From NCBI GenBank assembly GCA_016932295.1, contig JAFGDC010000329.1, positions 1 through 23,334 of the forward strand: a DNA stretch of 23,334 nt, read 5' to 3'. Every line of letters starts with the position of its first letter. The first letter of the stretch is position 1. Position numbers and translations under genes: made by a program. Source of the stretch: a candidate division CSSED10-310 bacterium. Its GTDB lineage: Bacteria; CSSED10-310; JAFGDC01. Below are positions 15,495-23,334 of the stretch, one piece after another. The notes under the pieces were generated by a model. That model was given only the letters and a program-made list of their open reading frames with translations. It was not told the origin of the DNA and made no database searches.

Positions 15495-16868
15495 GTGACG
15501 GATCGAATGGCGATGCTGTTCAAGGTGGACAGGTTAAGGATCAGGGATGAACGGGAACGCACCGAACTCCTGCTGGCCACCCTTGATGAAGCCGCGGCGG
15601 CAGGTGGCCTATCCCGGGAGGGTGACGGGAAAACTGGTGGCAGTACCGATTGCCGGTTGATACTGCCGGGTGAGTATGCCGCTGACGGGATCAAGGTGCC
15701 AGGCAACTTCCCGCAACCGGTGCTGGTCATGGGACGGCTCGCTCCCTGCCGGGGCCGGTGCGCCGTGATCAACTCCCGGCGGCCGCTCGCGGTCAATGCC
15801 GGCGATCAATGGGTGCGATGCACGGTGCGGGAAGTGCGGGCGATTCTTCGTGCCGGATCGCAGGTGGTGACCAGTGTGGGCACAAGGGCATATGACCTGG
15901 TCACCAGGATCTGTGCCAGGGAATCGGCCGCCATGATCATGGTGGCGGCGGACGGAGCGCCTCTGTATGACGGTCTGCCGGCCGGGTTTCTCCGGGTACG
16001 CGGTGATCGGGGTCCACCCCCAGGACGCTGGTTGATCATTGGATTGCGGCTCTGGCGTCGATACGCGCCACCCCGGGCAGTGCACTGGCAACGGCGGGAT
16101 CGTCTGGTGGTGGAGCTTGCGCAGCACATCTCCGCTGTCGGTGTGAGAACGGGCGGCATCATGCAGGGATTGATCGAAGAACAGAAAGCGGCGGGCAAGG
16201 CGGTATCGGTGATCGAACTGGACACTGAGCCGACCGAGCTGCACCACCGGCAGCCCGCCGATTGCGCCTGGGCGTCTCCGCTGCCCGGCGGCGGTCTGTA
16301 CCATTACACCCGCGCCTGCCATGGTCCCTGGCCGGGAGAGTCATATACCGAGTTTCTTGATTCACTCATCGATCCGCTCCCGGGAACGCGCCGCGATGGT
16401 TTCGGCACGTTGGTGCGGATTCTCCGGGAGCGCTTGCTCCGCGCCTCGGGTGCGCTCATCAAAGGGGGTTTCCCCGTGGTGTGTTTCAGTGCGGCGCCGC
16501 CATCGGAACTCCTGTCCGCTGGGTGGGCGTCACACCTGGTACGCTGGCGGTTCACACCCTACGGCATAGGATTTACCCGGGAGTATCTCGCCGCCAGGGG
16601 AGTCGATCCGGTCACCTACTGCTCACCAGAGGAGCGTGACGCGTTGGAAGCGGGACGGCGTCATCTTTATCAGAAACATCTTCCTCCCACCGTGGATTGG
16701 ACCGCGGAGAAGGAATGGCGCCTTGCCGGTGATCTCGATTTCAGCGACTGTCCCGACGAAGCGATGGTGGTGTTTGTGGCAACGCGCGCGGAGGCGGATG
16801 CCCTCAGTGAAATCTGCCGGTGCACGGTGATTCCCCTGTGTGACGGCGAGGATCCGGCGGCTTTCTAG
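15495..16868 (+). CDS. Uncharacterised protein: possible DprA/SLOG-like fold plus AbiGi/DUF2971-like region
   Basis: I do not recognise this 457-residue protein as a whole. Residues about 76-165 (CAVINSRRP, then VVTSVGTRAYDL) resemble the Rossmann-type nucleotide-binding fold of DprA and SLOG proteins. Residues about 268-415 contain LYHYT, VVCFSAAPPSEL, YGIGFTREYL with PVTY, and EKEWRL. This order is like AbiGi and DUF2971 proteins, which are known from abortive infection and other poorly understood systems. Both matches are by eye. There is no signal peptide or membrane span. The GTG start at 15495 fits the 13-nt gap from the DUF362 gene but has no clear ribosome site; ATG 15507 is an alternative. 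It could be a nucleotide-sensing effector or a metabolic enzyme. Confidence 0.7.
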   Translation: MTDRMAMLFKVDRLRIRDERERTELLLATLDEAAAAGGLSREGDGKTGGSTDCRLILPGEYAADGIKVPGNFPQPVLVMGRLAPCRGRCAVINSRRPLAVNAGDQWVRCTVREVRAILRAGSQVVTSVGTRAYDLVTRICARESAAMIMVAADGAPLYDGLPAGFLRVRGDRGPPPGRWLIIGLRLWRRYAPPRAVHWQRRDRLVVELAQHISAVGVRTGGIMQGLIEEQKAAGKAVSVIELDTEPTELHHRQPADCAWASPLPGGGLYHYTRACHGPWPGESYTEFLDSLIDPLPGTRRDGFGTLVRILRERLLRASGALIKGGFPVVCFSAAPPSELLSAGWASHLVRWRFTPYGIGFTREYLAARGVDPVTYCSPEERDALEAGRRHLYQKHLPPTVDWTAEKEWRLAGDLDFSDCPDEAMVVFVATRAEADALSEICRCTVIPLCDGEDPAAF

Positions 16869-17032
16869 TTTCCATCGGGATGCAGCGCCCACAAAGCACT
16901 GTTGCATCGTTCCGCGTGATTGATTGAGCTGAGTAGTGGATGTCGTAAAAACGCGGGTCTCGGGACGATGACCATTTGGCGACGACTGATCATCCGGACA
17001 GGAGAGAAAGCATGGAAGAGGTTGCGGCAGGG

Positions 17033-17071
17033 GAAAAAGAAAAAGGACGGTGAAAGAAACTCACCGTCCTT
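17033..17071 (-). terminator. Rho-independent terminator of the cyclophilin transcript
   Basis: A perfect 11-bp stem (17043-17053 with 17061-17071, loop of 7) is followed on the minus strand by TTTTTCTTTTTCC. It lies 8 nt after the cyclophilin stop. On the plus strand there is no T run, so it does not end the convergent gene at 16868. Confidence 0.88.
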
Positions 17072-17079
17072 GCAATGGA

Positions 17080-17661
17080 TTACTTGGTTTCCGGCGCTTT
17101 TTCCTTGACCCGAATGGTCTTGATCATCACTGTTTCAAGCGGCACATCACTGTAGCGGTCTTTCTTGCCGGTGCTGACAGCGGCGATCTTGTCCACCACG
17201 TCCATGCCCGACACAACGTGGCCGAACACGGCATATCCGTAACCACGTGGGCTGTCGTCGCGGTGGTTCAGAAAATCATTGTCCTTCAGATTGATGAAAA
17301 ACTGGGCCGTGGCGGAATCCACGACCGGGGTACGGGCCATGGCGATGGTCCCTCGCGTGTTCTTGATGCCGTTCTTCGCTTCGTTGTTGATAGGATCATG
17401 TGTGGATTTCTCAAACATGTCGGGGGTGAAACCGCCGCCCTGGATCATGAAATCCGGGATCACGCGGTGGAAGATTGTGCCGTCAAAGAACTTCTCCTCG
17501 GTGTACGTGAGAAAATTCTTGGTGGTGATTGGAGCGTTGCCGGGATCCAGTTCGATTTCGATCGTTCCCAGGCTCGTTTCCATTACCACCACCGGGTTGC
17601 CGGCGGAAAACGCCGGTCCCGCCGCCGCCGCCAGTATCAAAAACGCCATGATACACCTCAT
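17080..17661 (-). CDS. Exported cyclophilin-type peptidyl-prolyl isomerase
   Basis: The 193-residue protein has a signal peptide (1 to about 19, MAFLILAAAAGPAFSA) and a cyclophilin domain. Catalytic-site segments are FHRVIPDFMIQGGGF and ATAQFFINL, with VFGHVVSGMDVVDKIA near the end. It catalyses cis-trans isomerisation of proline bonds during protein folding outside the cytoplasm. AGGAGGT lies just upstream of ATG 17661 at a good distance; a second in-frame ATG at 17649 is less well placed. It starts 76 nt after the deaminase stop on the same strand and is followed by the terminator at 17043-17071, so it is the last gene of a possible three-gene unit. Confidence 0.93.
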   Translation of the reverse strand: MRCIMAFLILAAAAGPAFSAGNPVVVMETSLGTIEIELDPGNAPITTKNFLTYTEEKFFDGTIFHRVIPDFMIQGGGFTPDMFEKSTHDPINNEAKNGIKNTRGTIAMARTPVVDSATAQFFINLKDNDFLNHRDDSPRGYGYAVFGHVVSGMDVVDKIAAVSTGKKDRYSDVPLETVMIKTIRVKEKAPETK

Positions 17662-17694
17662 TGTTACCTCCTTGCGTTACGAAAAAACACCATA

Positions 17695-17723
17695 ACACTA
17701 CCGCATGACGGCGAGGCTGTAAA
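17695..17723 (-). promoter_or_regulatory. Possible promoter for the cyclophilin gene
   Basis: On the minus strand TTTACA (17723-17718, five of six) and TAGTGT (17700-17695, three of six) are 17 bp apart, in the gap between the deaminase and cyclophilin genes. The -10 box is weak. The cyclophilin may therefore have its own promoter in addition to read-through. Confidence 0.33.
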
Positions 17724-17737
17724 CCACCGCTCGCCAT

Positions 17738-18832
17738 TCATGCCATGCAGTACAGTTTCGCCAGCCGCTCCCATTCAGTATCGAAGCGTTCCAGCAGGCG
17801 CGTTTTCGTGTGTTGTTCCGCGAACGCATAGACGAATCCATTACGGGCGATCGATCGGAGAGAGGAAAGGGGCAGACCCGCGGCCAACAGTCGAGTGAAC
17901 TCGGTGGCGATGTCAGTGGCGAAAAATGTTGGATCGTCGCTGTTGACGGTCACCTTTACACCTGCGTCGTGAAGCGCGCCGATCGGGTGTGTCGAGATGC
18001 TTTCGTAGATGCCGGTGCTGATATTGCTGGAAGGACAGACTTCCAAGGGAACGCCGCGGTGTGCCAACAGCTCCACCAGGGCAGGTTCCTCGATGGCGCG
18101 CACACCGTGTCCGATCCGCTCAATGCCGAGGATTTCCAGGGCGTCCCGCACGCTGTCCGGTCCGCAGGCTTCTCCGGCATGAGCGGTGAGGTGCAATCCG
18201 GCATCCCTGGCCCTGTCGTAGACATTCACGAATTGTCCGGGAGGGTGGTGATGCTCGCTGCCGCCGATGGTGATCCCGATCCAGGAGTCACAGCCGATGG
18301 TCAGCAGCTCTTCCAGTGTCTTCATGGCGGCGGCGGGACCGACATCCCTGATCAGGTCGACGATCCAGGCCATGTGGAACGGCGCTGTGCGGGCGGTCTG
18401 TTCCATGCTGGCGAGTATGTCCTCCATGGTGATCCCCATGGCCGTATATTCACTCACGGCTATGGTGATTTCCGCATAGTGGACGCCTGCTTTGGCAAGG
18501 TCTTTCACGACGCCATCCATGAGTCGATCCAGGTCGTCCTTATCCCTGAAAAAGAAGCGAGTGAACACCCAGGTCGCAAGGAACTGGTCGAAAGATCGAT
18601 AGGCGAACAGCGCATCCGGATCGAGCCGGGCGCTTGATTCGAGCAGGCCGCGCAAGTTATCGAAACCGGCCATCATCCTCCTGATGTCAGAAGGGAACGA
18701 CGTCGCAATGTGTGGATACTTGCGCCATTGGTGGAGAAAGGTGTCCTTGGGCATGGCGCCGCGCAGGTGTACATGCAGGTCGCTCTTCGGCAGCAGGCGG
18801 AAAAAGTCCCGCGAGGAGGCACTGCGCATCAT
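17738..18832 (-). CDS. Adenosine deaminase-like amidohydrolase
   Basis: The 364-residue protein has the zinc-site motifs of adenosine deaminases in order: DLHVHLRGA (His20, His22), TAHAGE (His218, Glu221), RIGHGVRA (His242) and NSDDP (Asp299, Asp300). These enzymes hydrolyse the amino group of adenosine or related purines in the cytoplasm. The segment that reads G-x-D-L-A-G-x-E in E. coli Add is GITIGGSE here, which resembles other bacterial ADA-like subgroups. Adenine, aminodeoxyfutalosine or a modified nucleoside are thus possible substrates. Its start overlaps the methyltransferase stop by ATGA, showing translational coupling. The length fits the family. Confidence 0.88.
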   Translation of the reverse strand: MMRSASSRDFFRLLPKSDLHVHLRGAMPKDTFLHQWRKYPHIATSFPSDIRRMMAGFDNLRGLLESSARLDPDALFAYRSFDQFLATWVFTRFFFRDKDDLDRLMDGVVKDLAKAGVHYAEITIAVSEYTAMGITMEDILASMEQTARTAPFHMAWIVDLIRDVGPAAAMKTLEELLTIGCDSWIGITIGGSEHHHPPGQFVNVYDRARDAGLHLTAHAGEACGPDSVRDALEILGIERIGHGVRAIEEPALVELLAHRGVPLEVCPSSNISTGIYESISTHPIGALHDAGVKVTVNSDDPTFFATDIATEFTRLLAAGLPLSSLRSIARNGFVYAFAEQHTKTRLLERFDTEWERLAKLYCMA

Positions 18833-19620
18833 TGAGTATCCTGATTCGAGGATGTGGCTGCGCTCAGTTCAGGCCTGGAGCCGGTCACGATCATTCTCTG
18901 GGCGCGGTGGTCATAGGGCAGTCCATCGAGGCTGCCGAAGGCGGTCAGGCCGGTGAAGCCGACACCTGAGAGCAGGTCGATCAATTCCACGGCCGAATAC
19001 AGTCTGTGGGAGAGCCGTACTTCCTGCCTTTCCTCACCGTCCAATAGCAGCCACCGATTATCGATCCAACCCCAATTGTGCATCAACTGGTGCTCCTCGA
19101 GCACCAGCATCCCATCGACTTCATACCAGGTGCGGCGGTTGAAGATGCGGGCAAGGATTTCCTTGCTCATCATGTCCATGATGAGCTTGCCCCCGGGTCG
19201 CAGGGATGTGAGCATGTTCATGGCGGTCCGCCGGTCATCCTCGATATCCTCGAAAAAACCGAATGAGGTGAACAGGTTGATGACCGCGTCATAACAGTCG
19301 GGTCGATTGAAGGTGCGCATATCACCCTTGACGAATTCGACATCCAGGCCTTTCTCGAGCGCGCTGGCCCGAGCCTGTTGCAGGTAGCGATCGGTGCGAT
19401 CCATGCCGGTGACGCGGTGCCCTAGTTGCGCCAGCACAAGTGAATGGCGGCCCACTCCGCAGCAGAAGTCAAGGATGCGGGAGTGAGGGGCGAGATCGAG
19501 CAGTTCGACGAGGCTGTCCACTTCGACTCCCGCGTGCTCGATCCTGTTCTTGTGGAATAAGATTTTCTCCACGGTTTCCCAGAAACGGTCCTGATCGAAC
19601 CATGGTATTTCGCGATTCAT
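18829..19620 (-). CDS. Class I SAM-dependent methyltransferase
   Basis: The 263-residue protein has a Rossmann-type methyltransferase core. Motif I is ILDFCCGVGRHS (about 48-59), an acidic GMDRTD follows at the end of the second strand, then VKGDMRTF, and YDAVINLFTSFGFF marks the motif IV region. The C-terminal half (WYEVDGMLVLEEHQLMHNW) is the substrate region of small-molecule methyltransferases of this type. The target is unknown. GGAGG lies 5 nt before ATG 19620. Coupling to the deaminase-like gene hints at a purine- or nucleoside-related substrate, but this is only context. Confidence 0.88.
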   Translation of the reverse strand: MNREIPWFDQDRFWETVEKILFHKNRIEHAGVEVDSLVELLDLAPHSRILDFCCGVGRHSLVLAQLGHRVTGMDRTDRYLQQARASALEKGLDVEFVKGDMRTFNRPDCYDAVINLFTSFGFFEDIEDDRRTAMNMLTSLRPGGKLIMDMMSKEILARIFNRRTWYEVDGMLVLEEHQLMHNWGWIDNRWLLLDGEERQEVRLSHRLYSAVELIDLLSGVGFTGLTAFGSLDGLPYDHRAQRMIVTGSRPELSAATSSNQDTQ

Positions 19621-19964
19621 GATGACCTCCGGTGGTCCTGTCCGATACCAGCATCTGACGGGTGCGGCATACCGGTTTTACCTTCTCCACATACCGCTAC
19701 TATACCCGACTGCACGGATGAACGGGAAGTGCTTAAGGGTACCCACGGCGGCGGTTTTTTACCAGTAGCGGATTCCTTTCCGATCACTCGGATCAAGCCG
19801 CGCTCATGGCCCCATGTGGTTCTTTTCCAGGAGGGACATCCGGTTCTGACCGTCCGTGCCGGCGGTTGAATCATCGCGATAAGGCCGGGGATTGTGTCTG
19901 GGGGTGGACAACGATACTGCGAACCTGTATCAAGATGTCCGCTGGAGATACCGAGGAGACGACG
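19621..19964. other. 344-bp divergent intergenic region
   Basis: No gene is supported between the methyltransferase and Nudix starts. The Nudix frame stays open upstream to 19806, but that extension is compositionally unlike a protein domain. The region contains an 8-bp inverted pair, CCGCTACT (19694-19701) and AGTAGCGG (near 19778), and a run of six T at about 19762. It probably holds the promoters of both flanking units. Confidence 0.5.
19699..19704 (-). promoter_or_regulatory. Possible -10 box for the methyltransferase unit
   Basis: The minus strand reads GGGTATAGTAGCGG; TATAGT matches five of six -10 bases, about 80 nt before the ATG. The expected -35 site is poor. The context is shared with the possible promoter of the hydrolase gene at 1160-1172. 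Confidence 0.3.
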
Positions 19965-20369
19965 ATGACACGCAGCAGGAAACTTGTGGCGGCAGGGATA
20001 CTGGAGCGGAACGGCAGGTATTTGTTGACCAGGCGCAGAAGCTTCGAACACCTGCCGGATGCCTGGGAGTTCCCTGGAGGGAAACTGAAAGAGGGTGAAG
20101 ATCCGCGAGCGGCGTTGCGCCGCGAACTGATGGAGGAGCTTGGAATCGAGGTTGAAGTAGGGCGCTGCGTGGAGGTGATCCATTATCGATATGAAGAATT
20201 CGATGTTCTGTTGATGTTCTTCGACTGCGGGATCACGAGTGGGGAGCCTGAGCCGCTGGAATCGGCGGGGGTGAAGTGGCTGACTCCCGCTGAAATGTCC
20301 GGGATCATGATGCCGCCGGCCGATGTGCCGGTGGTGCGACTCCTGGAGCGGCGTCATGCGCTTCAGTGA
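19965..20369 (+). CDS. MutT-type Nudix hydrolase
   Basis: The 134-residue protein has a complete Nudix box at residues 39-61: Gly39, Glu45, Arg53, Glu54, Glu57, Glu58, Gly60. It is preceded by the WEFPGGK segment typical of MutT and related nucleotide pyrophosphohydrolases. The likely role is hydrolysis of oxidised or non-canonical nucleoside triphosphates such as 8-oxo-dGTP. ATG 19965 is chosen because GAGGAG (19953-19958) lies 6 nt upstream and MutT proteins begin near this point. The stop overlaps the next gene by 14 nt, so the two are co-translated. Confidence 0.92.
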   Translation: MTRSRKLVAAGILERNGRYLLTRRRSFEHLPDAWEFPGGKLKEGEDPRAALRRELMEELGIEVEVGRCVEVIHYRYEEFDVLLMFFDCGITSGEPEPLESAGVKWLTPAEMSGIMMPPADVPVVRLLERRHALQ

Positions 20370-21717
20370 AGAGGTTCGGACGCACCTGGCGGTGATGGCC
20401 GGGATGGCGGGTGGTCCCTTGTACGTGGTCGGGGGGGCGGTGCGTAATCTGCTGTTGGGTATCCCCGTGGAGGATGTTGACCTGGTGGTTCCAACGGGTG
20501 CCGTGGCCTTGGCCAGGCGGGTCGCCAGGCGGATCAGAGGCGCATTCGTACTGCTCGATGAGAAAGAGGACATGGCGCGCGTCGTTCGGCATCGCAGGTT
20601 GATCTATGATTTCGCCGGATTTCGCGCGGGGGATCTTGTCTCCGATCTGGGCAAGCGGGATTTCACCATCAATGCCATGGCGGCACGGGTGGACGAGTCG
20701 GGCTCGATCGCGGGTGACCTGGTGGATCCATGTGGGGGGCGCCGGGATCTGGCGGAACGTGTCATCCGGGTGGTGAGTCCCGCCGCCTATGATGATGATC
20801 CTCTGCGCCTGCTTCGTACGTTCAGGTTTGCGGCCGCCATGGGATCTGTGGTCGAACCGCGAACCATGGCGCTGGCTGCGAGCGAAGCTGGGAAGATAGC
20901 CACGGTTGCGGGGGAGAGGATACATTACGAATTGCTGCGGATGCTCGACACCGGCGACGGCGCTGCCGGTCTGCGCGGCGCGGAGGAGTGTGGCTTGCTG
21001 GAAGTGCTGCTTCCTGGTTGGCGGGAGCGGCATGGTGACGCAGCCGGCACGGAACCGGTTGCGATCAGGAGAGTGGCGGCCGCGGAAAATTCGATCCGCT
21101 GTGGCGATGCCCTCTACCGTGCGGTGTGTGGGGGTGAATCACCGGTTGAATCGACCGATCTGAAGCTGGCGCTGCTCCTGCGTGACATCGTCTCGGGTGC
21201 GGCGGTATCGGCCGATTCCGGCACTACTCCGCGGCAGGTCCTGCGGCGTTTGAACTGCTCGAATCGGGAACGGGCGGTGATAACCGGCATTGCGGCGGCA
21301 ATGACGCCCGTGGAGACCGTCTTCGACCGCATCGGCATACTCCCCGGAATCCGGGAGATCTATGATATGTATCTCGCCGCCAAAGACCTGCTGCCGCTCG
21401 TCCTCTTTGCGGTGGGAGTGGAGCGTGTGGTTCGCGGAGATTGCGAGGCGGTGGGGGATGATGTGTTTCCCGACTACGCCGGGAACGTGTTGCGCGCGGT
21501 TCGTGAAACCATCGTGCCACGCTTGCGCGCCGAATGGTTGCCAAGTGGTACCGATCTCATTACTATTGGTATCGCACCCGGTCCTATACTGGGTGAACTA
21601 TTGGCCGGGATCAGGCGTGCGGCGGTTGAGGGGCGTGTCGATGATCGGCTGTCCTGCCTCGATTTGGCACGGTCTCTGGCCAGGCGCGAAGCCGGTGATT
21701 CGAGTGATTCTGAATAA
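20356..21717 (+). CDS. CCA-adding enzyme / poly(A) polymerase family nucleotidyltransferase
   Basis: The 453-residue protein has the class II nucleotidyltransferase head: GGAVRNLLLG (26-35), then the metal-binding pair Asp40 and Asp42 in EDVDLVV. RDFTINAMA and DDPLRLLRTFRFA (the conserved Arg-rich substrate site) follow, and then a helical C-terminal half. Members either repair the tRNA 3' CCA end, add only C or A, or polyadenylate RNA; the sequence by eye does not decide which. ATG 20356 lies inside the end of the Nudix gene with GGAG 7 nt upstream. The C-terminal region (about 240-453) is more divergent than the head. An HD domain is not evident. Confidence 0.9.
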   Translation: MRFSEEVRTHLAVMAGMAGGPLYVVGGAVRNLLLGIPVEDVDLVVPTGAVALARRVARRIRGAFVLLDEKEDMARVVRHRRLIYDFAGFRAGDLVSDLGKRDFTINAMAARVDESGSIAGDLVDPCGGRRDLAERVIRVVSPAAYDDDPLRLLRTFRFAAAMGSVVEPRTMALAASEAGKIATVAGERIHYELLRMLDTGDGAAGLRGAEECGLLEVLLPGWRERHGDAAGTEPVAIRRVAAAENSIRCGDALYRAVCGGESPVESTDLKLALLLRDIVSGAAVSADSGTTPRQVLRRLNCSNRERAVITGIAAAMTPVETVFDRIGILPGIREIYDMYLAAKDLLPLVLFAVGVERVVRGDCEAVGDDVFPDYAGNVLRAVRETIVPRLRAEWLPSGTDLITIGIAPGPILGELLAGIRRAAVEGRVDDRLSCLDLARSLARREAGDSSDSE

Positions 21718-21824
21718 GGTGGACGAGGGGTTGGTGCGAACCAGCCTGGAAGGATACAACAAAAAGAAATGTGTGCGGTAATGAGGTTAACGGTAACTGC
21801 AACCTTTACTCCAAGGAGTGATTC

Positions 21825-23334
21825 ATGACACAACGTTCATGCCTGCTTCTGGCGCTCGTCTTCATGATCGCCGGGACACTTGGTGTGCGGGCCGCCACCC
21901 CGCGGCTTATACTGGACATCAATCAGTTCGAGAACGATGCGTATTATTTCGACCACTACTTCGATCGGGAATGGCGCTTCACCGTCAAGGGCGGGGAATT
22001 GATCGTCCGCTTTGATGGCGCCGGGGCGGAGTCGCGCGCGCCGGAGATCGCTGACCGGTATGGTCTGACAGTGCTGCACGGTATGAATAGCAACTATTCT
22101 CACATACACTACCAGGCTCCGGCGGAGCGAACGTTGCTGGAATTGTGCGCCGAACTGAGTGAACTCAAGGGTGTGCGGTCAGCCTATCCGGTGTTGTGGG
22201 GTCAAGATGGTCACCACAAACCAGTGGTGGGACATGAATTGACGGTGCGCTTCAGGAGGGACGTGAGCGAAAACGATTGTCGCGGGGCGATCGCTGCCAT
22301 GGGTTCGGAAATCGCACAGGATCACTGGACACCGGGCTATTACACGGTCACCGTTCCTGCCGGGATGACTCTGTTCGAAGCTATCCGTGCGTACAACGCC
22401 CGTCCCGATGTACGGTTCGCCGAATTCTCACTCATCGGTTTCGATGATTACGCCTGGTCGCCCAACGACACTGATTACGTGAACCAGCAGAACCTGAACA
22501 ACACCGGGCAGGTCGGATCCTGTGCCTGTCCGCCTTATGACACTCATGACATCCGCGCCGAAGCAGGATGGGACATCAGTCGCGGCAATCCGGACGTGGT
22601 GGTGGCCATCATCGACACAGGCTGCGATCTCGATCATCCGGACCTGGCAGCCAATTTCCTCGACCGCGGCACCGAGGACTGGAACTTCGCCTCCACCTCC
22701 AGTTCCATCCCCGAGGATGATTACGGTCATGGCACCTCCTGCGCCGGCATCGCCGCGGGAGTAAGCGATAACGGCACGGGTATCGCCGGTATCGCGCATC
22801 TCTGCAAGATCATGCCGTTAAAGATCGATCTGGGCACCGGTATGAATCAGAACCGTGCCGATGCTATCAATTACGCCGCCAGCCGGGTGAGCCTGCATGC
22901 CGGCCTGGTGCTGTCCAATTCGTGGCGCATGACTTCCGGCACCTTCACGGCGGTGTACGATGCCATCGAGGCCGCGTACAATGCCGGCGTGGTGGTGGTG
23001 TTCGCCGCCGGCAATGAGAACCAGTCGCCGGTGGAAGCGCCGGCTGACAGCGAATACTGCATCTGTGTCAGTGCATTGTCACCATGTGACGAACGTAAAA
23101 CTTCCAGTTCCTGCGACGGCGAATCCTGGGGAACCAGCTACGGCGCCGCCGTGGATGTCTCGGCGCCCGGCGTGCTCATTCACACCACCGCCATGGGAGG
23201 CGGGTATACGCAGACGTTCAACGGCACATCATCCGCCTGCCCGCACGTCGCCGGCGCCGCCGCGTTGATCCTATCGGTTGCTCCCGGTTTGTCACCCTCC
23301 GAAGTCCAGGAATTGTTGCAGAACGGAGCCGACG
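21825..23334 (+). CDS. Secreted subtilisin-like (S8) serine protease (3' end outside window)
   Basis: The frame is open from ATG 21825 to the right edge (503 codons), so the C-terminus is missing. It has a signal peptide (1 to about 24, ending VRAA), a propeptide-like region (about 25-215), then the S8 catalytic domain. The triad is complete: Asp264 in AIIDTGCDLDHPDL, His302 in YGHGTSCAGI, and Ser469 in NGTSSACPHVAG. SNSWRM and AAGNEN supply the substrate and oxyanion regions. AAGGAG (21813-21818) lies 6 nt before ATG. It is 107 nt after the nucleotidyltransferase gene and is probably a separate unit. Its role is likely extracellular protein breakdown. Confidence 0.92.
   Translation, partial: MTQRSCLLLALVFMIAGTLGVRAATPRLILDINQFENDAYYFDHYFDREWRFTVKGGELIVRFDGAGAESRAPEIADRYGLTVLHGMNSNYSHIHYQAPAERTLLELCAELSELKGVRSAYPVLWGQDGHHKPVVGHELTVRFRRDVSENDCRGAIAAMGSEIAQDHWTPGYYTVTVPAGMTLFEAIRAYNARPDVRFAEFSLIGFDDYAWSPNDTDYVNQQNLNNTGQVGSCACPPYDTHDIRAEAGWDISRGNPDVVVAIIDTGCDLDHPDLAANFLDRGTEDWNFASTSSSIPEDDYGHGTSCAGIAAGVSDNGTGIAGIAHLCKIMPLKIDLGTGMNQNRADAINYAASRVSLHAGLVLSNSWRMTSGTFTAVYDAIEAAYNAGVVVVFAAGNENQSPVEAPADSEYCICVSALSPCDERKTSSSCDGESWGTSYGAAVDVSAPGVLIHTTAMGGGYTQTFNGTSSACPHVAGAAALILSVAPGLSPSEVQELLQNGAD

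Noticed and set aside
16879..16908. GATGCA/TGCATC inverted pair after the SLOG/AbiGi-like gene
   Set aside because: Only 6 bp with an 18-nt loop and no T run, so it is not a credible terminator.
19806..19964. N-terminal extension of the Nudix frame
   Set aside because: MutT-type proteins start near ATG 19965, which has a strong ribosome site; the extension has no signal peptide or domain.

Overview
The window is a gene-dense, GC-rich bacterial chromosome segment with short intergenic gaps, many ATGA-type start/stop overlaps and strong Shine-Dalgarno sites. The genes suggest an anaerobic or microaerophilic Gram-negative-type bacterium. They include a sigma-54 activator with a matching -24/-12 promoter, NifX-like proteins, MinD ATPases carrying ferredoxin domains, a DUF362-ferredoxin protein and a B12-type radical SAM enzyme. 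A Desulfovibrio-like lineage or an uncultured candidate phylum would both fit; the taxon cannot be fixed from the sequence alone. No rRNA, tRNA, CRISPR array, insertion sequence or prophage was seen.

Layout. (1) 1-1143, minus: the 5' part of a secreted alpha/beta hydrolase that runs off the left edge. (2) 1371-6310, plus: three SPFH/band-7 genes in HflK-HflC-HflK order, the first fused to a complete-looking cation diffusion facilitator (CDF) membrane domain, followed 1 nt later by a PAS-AAA-Fis sigma-54 activator. (3) 6470-9676, plus: a -24/-12 promoter, a NifX-like gene, a DUF5320 gene, a terminator, a second promoter, a second NifX-like gene and two tandem MinD/ferredoxin ATPases. This set resembles the 'orange protein' (ORP) cluster of Desulfovibrio vulgaris, which is controlled by sigma-54 and a cognate activator. 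(4) 9718-11007, plus: an RlmD/TrmA-family protein that keeps its Fe-S cysteines but has lost the catalytic residues. (5) 11008-11463: a gene-free gap with a leftward terminator-like hairpin. (6) 11464-16868, plus: a secreted zinc phospholipase C-like protein, a B12-binding radical SAM protein, a DUF362-ferredoxin protein, and an unusual protein that looks like a DprA/SLOG-type fold joined to an AbiGi/DUF2971-like region. (7) 19620-17080, minus: a methyltransferase, an adenosine deaminase-like protein and an exported cyclophilin, ending in a clear terminator. (8) 19965-21717, plus: a Nudix hydrolase overlapping a CCA-adding enzyme/poly(A) polymerase family gene. (9) 21825-end: a secreted subtilisin-like protease cut by the right edge.

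How the genes may work together. The activator is most simply the regulator of the -24/-12 promoter 160 bp downstream of its stop. Its co-transcription with the SPFH/CDF genes would link membrane or metal status to the ORP-like metal/Fe-S module. That link is inference. The best candidates for undescribed biology are the CDF-HflK fusion inside an SPFH-activator-ORP supercluster, the catalytically dead RlmD paralogue, and the SLOG/AbiGi-like protein paired with a ferredoxin protein.
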